DNA from: CAZHUM01 sp046484045
Lineage (GTDB): Archaea; Thermoplasmatota; Thermoplasmata; Halarchaeoplasmatales; Halarchaeoplasmataceae
Length of the DNA stretch: 20,007 nt
Direction: 5' to 3'
NCBI GenBank assembly: GCA_046484045.1
Contig: JAWOBZ010000104.1
Span: 1-20,007 of the forward strand
The translations under genes and the position numbers were made by a program. Below the pieces are notes generated by a model, which saw only the letters and a program-made list of their open reading frames with translations, was not told where the DNA came from and did not search any database. Of the stretch, positions 6,271 through 13,127 are shown in pieces (position 1 is the stretch's first letter; each line of letters opens with the position of its first letter).

Positions 6271-7659
6271 TCATCCTGGATAGTACTTTTCTATCCACTT
6301 CTCTTCTATTCTCTTGAGATCTCTCTTCGGTATGATCGTAAGTAGTTCCCAAGCTAGATCCAGTGATTCATCTATCGTCCTGTCCTCGTCTTCATCCTGG
6401 GCGATGAACCTTTCTTCGAATTCACCGGCGAATTTGAGGTACTTATTGTCCCTCTCACTGAGAGCTTCTTCACCTACCACGGCCACGAGATCGCGGAGCT
6501 CCTGCCCCTCTGCGTAAGCGGCGTACAACTGATTACTCACATCCGAGTGGTCCTCTCTCGTCCTCTCTTCCCCGATACCCTGCTGCATCAGTCTGGAAAG
6601 ACTTCCACCCGGAGTTATTGGAGGTCTTATCCCCTTACGATGCAGCTCTCTGGAGAACACTATCTGCCCCTCTGTTATGTAACCGGTCAAGTCGGGTATT
6701 GGATGGGTTATATCGTCGTCGGGCATACTGATTATAGGTATCATCGTGATTGAACCTTCTCTTTGAAGGATCCTACCCGCTCTTTCGTAGATGCTGGCCA
6801 GATCGGTGTAAAGATATCCGGGATAACCTCTTCTACCCGGTACCTCTTCCCGAGCGGCTGCGATCTCTCTAAGAGCCTCGCAGTAGTTCGTCATATCCGT
6901 AAGTATGGTCAATACCTGAGTATCTTCTTCGAATGCCAGATATTCAGCTGCCGTCAGTGCCATCCTCGGTATGATAATACGCTCGATAGCGGGATCATCA
7001 GCTAGATTCAAGAACAGAACCGCTCTCTCCAAGGCACCGGTCCTCTCGAAATCATTGATGAAGAAGTTAGCCTCTTCCGAGGTTATCCCCATGGCACAGA
7101 ACACCACTGCGAACTCCTCTTCCTCGCCGAGCACCTTCGCCTGCCGGGCTATCTGGGCTGCAACGTTGTTGTGCGGCAGACCGCTGGCGCTGAAGATCGG
7201 TAATTTCTGCCCACGAACAAGGGTGAACATGGTGTCTATGGTCGAAACACCGGTCTGGATGAACTCTCTAGGGAACTCTCTAGCAGAGGGGTTGATAGGG
7301 TCTCCGTTGATGTCCCTTCTTTCATCCGGTATGATATCTGGACTGTCGTCGATGGGCTCGCCTACACCGTTGAACACTCTGCCCAAAAGTTCCTCGGATA
7401 CGCCGAACTTCATCACTTCACCGGTGAACTGTACTGAAGTATCCTTAGTGTCCAAACCGCGGGTACCAGCGAAAACCTGGATCACCGCTCTGTTCGATTC
7501 CGCTTCAAGAACCTGCCCCAGCCTTTCCTCTCCACTGGGCAGTTTGATCCTCGCGATCTCGTTGAAAGCCACGCCGCTGATTCCCTCGACCACCATTAGA
7601 GGACCAGAAACTTCCTTCACATTCTGATATTCAGCCCTTTTAGAGATATCTTCCGCCAT
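6271..7659 (-). CDS. atpB: A-type ATP synthase subunit B
   Basis: A 462-residue non-catalytic subunit B, alternating with A in the hexameric head. Conserved blocks are seen along the whole length: the N-terminal beta-barrel, GEVMKFGVSEELLGRVFNG, FIQTGVSTIDTMFTLVRGQK, KLPIFSASGLPHNNVAAQIA in place of a Walker A loop (as expected for B, which lacks a working P-loop), AVVFCAMGITSEEANFF, and GYPGYLYTDLASIYERAGR with GSITMIPIISMPDDDITHPI. Length is normal and nothing is inserted. The ATG follows the atpA stop by 2 nt, with a GGAGGAGGAA ribosome-binding sequence lying inside the end of atpA. It is the last gene of the operon; no atpD follows. Confidence 0.98.
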   Translation of the reverse strand: MAEDISKRAEYQNVKEVSGPLMVVEGISGVAFNEIARIKLPSGEERLGQVLEAESNRAVIQVFAGTRGLDTKDTSVQFTGEVMKFGVSEELLGRVFNGVGEPIDDSPDIIPDERRDINGDPINPSAREFPREFIQTGVSTIDTMFTLVRGQKLPIFSASGLPHNNVAAQIARQAKVLGEEEEFAVVFCAMGITSEEANFFINDFERTGALERAVLFLNLADDPAIERIIIPRMALTAAEYLAFEEDTQVLTILTDMTNYCEALREIAAAREEVPGRRGYPGYLYTDLASIYERAGRILQREGSITMIPIISMPDDDITHPIPDLTGYITEGQIVFSRELHRKGIRPPITPGGSLSRLMQQGIGEERTREDHSDVSNQLYAAYAEGQELRDLVAVVGEEALSERDNKYLKFAGEFEERFIAQDEDEDRTIDESLDLAWELLTIIPKRDLKRIEEKWIEKYYPG

Positions 7660-7661
7660 GT

Positions 7662-10600
7662 TTATTCCTCCTCCATCAACTTCTCGAATTCTTTGTTCAT
7701 CTCCATCTCGATCTCGGAGAATTTCTCTTCGTAGTTCTCGGAAGATACGTAGGACATCCTGCTCAATTTTTCAACGGCATCCATATCGCTCAAATCCTCG
7801 ACTGATACCTTCTTCTCCACTGCCTCAATGCCCCTGTCGTAGAATTCCATCATTATATCAAGCATCCTGAACTGTTTCTCGGGCTCGCAGAATGTATCCA
7901 CATCGTGGAAAGCGTTCTGCTGCAAGAAATCTTCTCGTATAATCCTGGCTGCCTGTAGTGAGAACCTGTCCGAAGGCGGCAGTGCATCCGGGCCGACCAG
8001 CTGAACGATCTCCTGGAGCTCTGATTCTTTCTCCAGCAGTCTCATGCTGTCCCTCCTCAATCGATACCAATTTTCATTAACGTTTTCGTCCCACCATTCT
8101 TGTACCTGATCCAGATAGAGTGAATATGATTTCAGCCAGTTGATAGCCGGGAAGTGTCTCTTGTTCCTGAGCTCGACGTCCAATGCCCAGAAAACCTGGG
8201 CGATCCTGAGCGTGTTCTGCGTCACCGGCTCGGAGAAATCTCCGCCCGAGGGGCTCACCGCTCCGATGACCGATATCGAACCTTCCCTTCCACCGTAAAC
8301 GTCGCAGATACCCGCTCTTTCGTAGAACGCAGCTAGCGAAGAAGCCAGATAGGCCGGATAACCCTCTTCACCCGGCATCTCTTCCAACCTACCGGAGATC
8401 TCCCTGAGCGCTTCCGCCCATCGAGATGTAGAATCCGCCATGAGGGCTACGTTGTAGCCCATGTCACGGTAATACTCCGCCAGGGTGATACCCGAATATA
8501 TCGACGCCTCTCTTGCAGCTACGGGCATGTTGCTTGTGTTTGCGATCAACAGGGTCCTCTTCATCAGCGGTTCACCCGTTCTGGGGTCTTCCAGTTCGGG
8601 GAAATCTCTGAGCACCTCTGTCATCTCGTTCCCCCTCTCACCGCAGCCGACGTAGACGACGATATCCGCATCGCTCCACTTGGCCAATTGCTGCTGGATG
8701 ACAGTGTTGTGAAGGATCATCGGTGCGTTCCCTCCTACGAAGTTATGTGTGCCCGGGACCGTAAGATCATAAACATCCTTTGTTTCATCATTGACATCTA
8801 TTGACACTATGGGATCGGGAAGAAAGTGAGTAAGATGGTTCTCGGCCATCTTTATCAAACTCTCGTCACCTGTCATGGAAGAGAACTTTTTGAACACGGG
8901 AAAACTCATATTCTCTTTATGGGTCGTGTAATTTGCTATCTTGACACCGCTCTCTTTGAATATCTTCCTGGTTATTCCACTTTCTTCAAATTTCTCCCTC
9001 ACCAGTTCTGGTGATATGTTAACCGAGTTCACTCCTCTGAAATGTCTTGTGCTGTCCTGGAGATACTCCCTTATAACATCATATTTCGTATGATCTATCG
9101 AAGTTCGCTCATAAAACTCTTCAAGCTCCTCACCGGAGATCCTCAACCTGTAACTTATATTCACATTTGTATCCTTGGAAGAAAGTCGAGGGGCGACGCC
9201 TATCCTCGTTAGAGCATAGGTTAGATCACTCGCCATCCTTCTGCTAGAGGTGCATATTTCAGCTTCGTAACGATTGAAACTCCCGTCAGAGAGATAGTAT
9301 CCTCTCAAGAAGGCCGCTAAGATGTCATCTTCACTTCTAAGAATCTTACGTGGGATATGACATCTTTTAGACTTATCATGTTCTGGAAAACCTAGGGATA
9401 CCAATAGATCTCTCAAGGTTTTGCAGTTGACCTTAACAGAATTAACAGTGTTCACGTACTCTCTTTCGGTTTTCACTCTAAATAGCTCCTTGATAAGAAA
9501 TTCAACCCTTGAAAGAAGGTCTTCGTCATTATTATAAAAATGTACGGACGTGGGTTTGAGCATACCATCACCCAATAAAAGACCAAGTAGTTCTGCGAAC
9601 TTATCATCCACTTTGGAAGGCACCTTGATAGGAGTAGACCTCCTCTCTGCTTTGATGTTCCTTATCTTATGATCGATCCCTGATTCATCGAAAATCCTGC
9701 ATGCCAAGTTTACCCTCGGTCGGTTCCTTCCAAGAGCATATCCAGTCAAAAGATCTTCACTGATCTCCAACCTTTCTGCAAGCGCTTTTCTACCCCCGTA
9801 TTCATCTTCGAGCTTTCGGATCACTTTAACGACTTTATCGAAGTCTTTTCCGTACACCCTCTTTTCGGGCAACAGCTCTTCTACATCTATTGTTTCACTC
9901 GTCTGAATGTCGTCCAAGGTCAGTTTTCTCGGTGCTAGTAGAGTATCACGCGGTTTTATCTCTCCTGCAGGTCTTTGCACTATCTCCATCTGAGGGGTTA
10001 GTACGAACAGTTTATGAATGGGGGTCAGTTCTACTCTACGACCAGATCTAGTACTGATCACAACAGTGGACTCCGTTTTTCCTTTGTAAAGGCATGTTGC
10101 CTGCTTTTTTACAAGATCTCCATCTTCCATAGAAATAACATCTATCGGTCGATCTAGTTCTATCAATTCTTCATGTTCTCCCGGCCTGTCTTTTCTCTTT
10201 CCTTGATGCTTGTACTCTTCGTAGATATCCTCTATAGGTTTCTTAGAACCGTCGGCCAGAAGGACGGATGTTTCACCGGTTACGCACTTTCCAGTCCCGA
10301 ACCCCCCTGGGATAGCCGCAGTTCCACCTTTAGCAAGGGGGAAGAAGGTATCCAGCACACGCTGTCCCGTTACCAGGATCTCCATAGGAGCCTTTTTCTT
10401 CTCGATGGGACGCCCTATCCTAACGGGCCACCTATGCATCATGTGTACCTCTTCTCTTCCTCCACTTCCCTTGATCACTGCGATCTTTTCGGTGATGGTG
10501 TACTCCCCCTTTGGAACTATCTCTTCCACTGTGCCTTCCACACCCGGAGGCACCATGACCCGGTGTTCCACAACAGGGGTTTCTTGGACGGTCCCCAGGA

Positions 10601-11051
10601 TGTCACCTGCTTTAACCTCGTCACCTTGGTTCACCTTCGGCACGAACTCCCATCTCTTTTCCTTGTCAAGCGGCGATACTTCCACGCCTCTTCTTATAAA
10701 ATCACCCGTTTTCTCCTTGATGGATTCCAAAGGTCTCTGGATACCGTCATAGATCTGCTGGATTAGCCCCGGTCCTAACTCGACGGAAAGGGGTTCACCG
10801 GTTCTCACAACGGGTTCCCCGGGTCTGATACCACCCGTTTCCTCGTAGACCTGTATAGTTGCAATATCTTCTTCCAATTCGATTATCTCACCGATCAGAC
10901 CTTCGTCTCCTACCTCCACGACCTCGTACATCTCCGCACCACGCAGGTTATCCGCCTGTACGACGGGACCGGCTACCCTTATTATGGTACCTTTTTCTCC
11001 TTCCTGGGGTTCGGAGATATGTTCGATACTTTTTTCTGCATCTTCAATCAT
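7662..11051 (-). CDS. atpA: A-type ATP synthase catalytic subunit A, with intein
   Basis: A 1129-residue precursor that should yield a catalytic A subunit of 602 residues (normal is about 580-600) after removal of a 527-residue intein. N-extein: residues 1-255, with the beta-barrel, the long A-specific insertion (about 115-215) and the start of the P-loop, GGFGTGK. C-extein: residues 783-1129, starting TVIQQQLAKWSD and continuing with VGCGERGNEMTEVL, LMADSTSRWAEALREISGRL and GDFSEPVTQNTLRIAQVFW. The spliced P-loop reads GGFGTGKT; archaeal A subunits usually have GPFGSGKT, so two loop positions differ. A strong AAGGAGG sequence lies 9 nt before the ATG. The gene starts 1 nt after the atpF stop. 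ATP synthesis or hydrolysis depends on correct splicing, because the P-loop is split. Confidence 0.97.
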   Translation of the reverse strand: MIEDAEKSIEHISEPQEGEKGTIIRVAGPVVQADNLRGAEMYEVVEVGDEGLIGEIIELEEDIATIQVYEETGGIRPGEPVVRTGEPLSVELGPGLIQQIYDGIQRPLESIKEKTGDFIRRGVEVSPLDKEKRWEFVPKVNQGDEVKAGDILGTVQETPVVEHRVMVPPGVEGTVEEIVPKGEYTITEKIAVIKGSGGREEVHMMHRWPVRIGRPIEKKKAPMEILVTGQRVLDTFFPLAKGGTAAIPGGFGTGKCVTGETSVLLADGSKKPIEDIYEEYKHQGKRKDRPGEHEELIELDRPIDVISMEDGDLVKKQATCLYKGKTESTVVISTRSGRRVELTPIHKLFVLTPQMEIVQRPAGEIKPRDTLLAPRKLTLDDIQTSETIDVEELLPEKRVYGKDFDKVVKVIRKLEDEYGGRKALAERLEISEDLLTGYALGRNRPRVNLACRIFDESGIDHKIRNIKAERRSTPIKVPSKVDDKFAELLGLLLGDGMLKPTSVHFYNNDEDLLSRVEFLIKELFRVKTEREYVNTVNSVKVNCKTLRDLLVSLGFPEHDKSKRCHIPRKILRSEDDILAAFLRGYYLSDGSFNRYEAEICTSSRRMASDLTYALTRIGVAPRLSSKDTNVNISYRLRISGEELEEFYERTSIDHTKYDVIREYLQDSTRHFRGVNSVNISPELVREKFEESGITRKIFKESGVKIANYTTHKENMSFPVFKKFSSMTGDESLIKMAENHLTHFLPDPIVSIDVNDETKDVYDLTVPGTHNFVGGNAPMILHNTVIQQQLAKWSDADIVVYVGCGERGNEMTEVLRDFPELEDPRTGEPLMKRTLLIANTSNMPVAAREASIYSGITLAEYYRDMGYNVALMADSTSRWAEALREISGRLEEMPGEEGYPAYLASSLAAFYERAGICDVYGGREGSISVIGAVSPSGGDFSEPVTQNTLRIAQVFWALDVELRNKRHFPAINWLKSYSLYLDQVQEWWDENVNENWYRLRRDSMRLLEKESELQEIVQLVGPDALPPSDRFSLQAARIIREDFLQQNAFHDVDTFCEPEKQFRMLDIMMEFYDRGIEAVEKKVSVEDLSDMDAVEKLSRMSYVSSENYEEKFSEIEMEMNKEFEKLMEEE
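8706..10286 (-). mobile_element. VMA-type intein with LAGLIDADG homing endonuclease, in the atpA P-loop
   Basis: A 527-residue in-frame intein, precursor residues 256-782. Intein residues: block A CVTGETSVLLADG (C1); block B with TPIHKL (88-93); endonuclease motif 1 ELLGLLLGDGM (D240); motif 2 AAFLRGYYLSDGSF (D334); block F VYDLTVPGTHNFV (505-517); block G MILHN, with penultimate His526 and Asn527; the +1 extein residue is Thr. All splicing residues and both catalytic Asp residues are present, so both splicing and homing look intact. The site is between Lys and Thr of Walker A, the known archaeal VMA-b position, unlike the yeast VMA intein, which sits before CGERGNE. Two extra helix-turn-helix-like stretches flank the nuclease core (about 160-200 and 425-485), possibly for DNA recognition. 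Confidence 0.95.
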
Positions 11052-11052
11052 A

Positions 11053-11391
11053 TTAATTTTCCTCCTTATCTGTGATATCTATTCCAACCGCTCTTCTGAT
11101 CTTGCTTTTTAACGGGTCTTCTTTTCCTTTCATCGGACCCCGTTTATCCGGTATCTCGACGATCACTGGGTATAGATCTTTTCTATCCACGAGTTCATTC
11201 AGTTTATCTCTTATCCCATCGGCTATCCTTTCCGATATCAGTATGACACCGATATCCGGTGATTCGACCAATCGATCTACGATCTTGAAAGCATCATATT
11301 CATTCTCTGGATTGTATGCTTCGTCCACTCCCGCCAATGAAAATCCCAATGTGATATCATCTTTCCCAACCGCAACTACTTTCTTCCTCAT
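11053..11391 (-). CDS. atpF: A-type ATP synthase subunit F
   Basis: A 112-residue small soluble subunit of the central stalk that contacts the A3B3 head and subunit D. It has the typical Rossmann-like plan: KKVVAVGKDDITLGFSLAGV at the N-terminus, the GVILISERIADGIRDKL segment, YPVIVEIPDKRGP, and a C-terminal DPLKSKIRRAVGIDI helix. Length is normal. The ATG overlaps the atpC stop by 4 nt (ATGA) and is preceded by a GGAGGG sequence. Its partner D is not in this operon. Confidence 0.95.
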   Translation of the reverse strand: MRKKVVAVGKDDITLGFSLAGVDEAYNPENEYDAFKIVDRLVESPDIGVILISERIADGIRDKLNELVDRKDLYPVIVEIPDKRGPMKGKEDPLKSKIRRAVGIDITDKEEN

Positions 11392-12524
11392 ATACTTCCC
11401 TCCAATATCATCATCTTCTTGATGCGGTTGGGATCGACACCCTCATTCACACCTCTAACCAGTACTTTTAGATTCCTGAGCTCGTATTCCTTACCGATCA
11501 GGTATTTTAGTATAGGACCGATGCTCAATATATACTGACTCATTATCTCCGATGCGAGTTCGATCAGCGTAATGTCTAGATAACACTCTATCTCGTAATC
11601 CGATGAGGATACATCCTTCTTACCCAGCTCTTGATAAGATGTACCATCGAGTTCAACAAGAGCTTCTTTCATGTTCTTCGCTTCCACCATATTTTCCAGT
11701 TTCCATCTGGCGATCTCACGTCCATCCGGGAGAAGGCTCTCTTTGAGAGATTCCTTATCTATATCTTCTCTCAAACCACGGAATATTATCTTCAAGTTCA
11801 TCAGGTCGGTGTACTTTCCAACGAAGTACCTGGTCACTGACTGCTGCTCGGTCTCCACTTTTAAAGTAGCCTTCTTTAGTTCATTGAAAGCGAACCTGTC
11901 AAGATCCGTATCTAATCTGAAAAAATCACCGTTCCATTCTCTCTCTTTCAAAACCTCTCCGAATTTGGTTTCACTCAGGGAGTTGAATATCTGTTGTATA
12001 TTTTTTGAAGTTGATATATCCTCGATCACCTTTCTATCAACGATGTTCACTGGGTACAATATTTCCTCGAGTTTTTCTTTATCGATTCCTCGGCTCGCCG
12101 ATCTTATCGCTCTCTTGACCATCAATACATCGTATCTCAACAGCCACGTCTTAACGAAAGGTTTCAACCTATCCGGTGCAGCATATAATGCTTCCTTTAC
12201 CAGGTCTATATTGCTCTTATCGAGTTGTTCTTCGAAGGTTTCTAGTTCAGCAGATGGTTTCTTTGGAAGTTGATAACCACTTTTCTTGATTTCGGAAAAG
12301 ATCTCGTTCAGGTTTCCGCTTTCTATGAGCTTATCAACATTTTCTTCCTCGATGAAGGGGTTCCCCCTAGCTCTGAATTTTGCGTTAGGATAAGCGAAGT
12401 TCGCTATAGATATCAGTGTTCTAAAATAACTCATGAACAAAACTATCACTACGAGCAAAGATAATGCGACCGTCAAGAGTGCGAAGTTCACGAGTCCCAT
12501 GGTACCTATAGCTTCTTCCAGCAC
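11388..12524 (-). CDS. atpC: A-type ATP synthase subunit C
   Basis: A 378-residue subunit C (V-type d homologue), the mostly helical cup that couples the central stalk to the K ring. The sequence shows the three repeated helical units of the family, each ending in a variant of the segment YLIGKEYELRNLKVLVRGV (near the C-terminus) or YFVGKYTDLMNLKIIFRGL (middle). The N-terminal region is unusually hydrophobic: residues about 10-33, LVNFALLTVALSLLVVIVLF, could be a membrane anchor. The start is a GTG; GGGGGAA ends 6 nt before it. It begins 3 nt after the atpE stop. Confidence 0.94.
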   Translation of the reverse strand: MLEEAIGTMGLVNFALLTVALSLLVVIVLFMSYFRTLISIANFAYPNAKFRARGNPFIEEENVDKLIESGNLNEIFSEIKKSGYQLPKKPSAELETFEEQLDKSNIDLVKEALYAAPDRLKPFVKTWLLRYDVLMVKRAIRSASRGIDKEKLEEILYPVNIVDRKVIEDISTSKNIQQIFNSLSETKFGEVLKEREWNGDFFRLDTDLDRFAFNELKKATLKVETEQQSVTRYFVGKYTDLMNLKIIFRGLREDIDKESLKESLLPDGREIARWKLENMVEAKNMKEALVELDGTSYQELGKKDVSSSDYEIECYLDITLIELASEIMSQYILSIGPILKYLIGKEYELRNLKVLVRGVNEGVDPNRIKKMMILEGSI

Positions 12525-12527
12525 TGA

Positions 12528-13127
12528 TCATTCCCCCGTGAATAATATGTCGGATATTTCTTTCCTCAACTCTCTCTTTATTCTTTTTAAGTTTGCTTCA
12601 AAGGTCATATCCAAGACCGTTCCTTCTCGGGAGACCGCTTTTATGCCCCCGGAACAATCCAAGTCGGCTTGGACATCCAGTTCGGGATCGATCTTCTTTG
12701 ACAGTTTCTCCACGATATCTCTACTGTTCTCGTTGCAGTGGATAATGATCCCCCCTTCCAAGATCTTTGAAGCCCTTCCGATCGCTTTTCTGATGTATTC
12801 CTCATATTCTAGAGGGGATTTCTCTTTTAATTTATTCCGTGCACGTTTGAAAACTTCTTGAAAGATATCTTCTCTTACCTCGAGCTTATTTTTTCGGGTT
12901 TCCATGTTGGCTTGGGAGATAAGTCGGTTCTTCATGATCTCCATCTCTCGCTCCCAATCTTTCTTGATCTGATCAAGTTTCTTTTGCTTCTCTCTTTCCA
13001 ACTTGGTTATTTCCTTTTTTTCCTTCTGCTTCTCACGTTCCTCTATATGTTCGATCTTTTGTTCCACATCGGCTTTTATCCTCTTTATGATGTTTTCTAC
13101 GCTTATCCTATCACCCCATGAAACCAA
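12528..13127 (-). CDS. atpE: A-type ATP synthase subunit E
   Basis: A 199-residue peripheral-stalk subunit. Residues about 10-95 form the long, Glu/Lys-rich helix that pairs with subunit H as a coiled coil, followed by RLISQANMETRKNKLEVRED and a globular C-terminal domain with EEYIRKAIGRASKILEGGI and an ending in EANLKRIKRELRKEISDILF. The start is uncertain. The family-like N-terminus ISVENIIKRIKADVEQ has no ATG or GTG just before it; the nearest in-frame start codon is a TTG at 13127, which overlaps the end of atpK by 17 nt. A GGGGTGAT sequence sits downstream of this TTG and a few bases before an ATA codon (13106), so initiation there cannot be excluded. Confidence 0.93.
   Translation of the reverse strand: MVSWGDRISVENIIKRIKADVEQKIEHIEEREKQKEKKEITKLEREKQKKLDQIKKDWEREMEIMKNRLISQANMETRKNKLEVREDIFQEVFKRARNKLKEKSPLEYEEYIRKAIGRASKILEGGIIIHCNENSRDIVEKLSKKIDPELDVQADLDCSGGIKAVSREGTVLDMTFEANLKRIKRELRKEISDILFTGE

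Noticed and set aside
6255..6275. Terminator between the 5698 gene and atpB
   Set aside because: The 12-nt gap between the convergent genes has no hairpin or T-run; only a weak TTTTCT lies further inside atpB.
6971..7627. 218-codon plus-strand frame opposite atpB
   Set aside because: It is Ser/Pro-rich and antisense to a highly conserved gene; such long shadows are expected from the codon use here.
7858..8070. Short minus-strand frame within atpA
   Set aside because: It is an out-of-frame reading of well-conserved AtpA C-terminal sequence and has no ribosome-binding site of its own.
8706..10286. Intein region as a separate homing endonuclease gene or a broken atpA
   Set aside because: The frame is continuous with both atpA parts, splice-junction residues are exact, and joining the flanks restores a full-length A subunit.
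10173..10766. Long plus-strand frame opposite atpA
   Set aside because: It is antisense to the conserved AtpA N-terminal part and the intein start; the composition is that of a complement-strand shadow.
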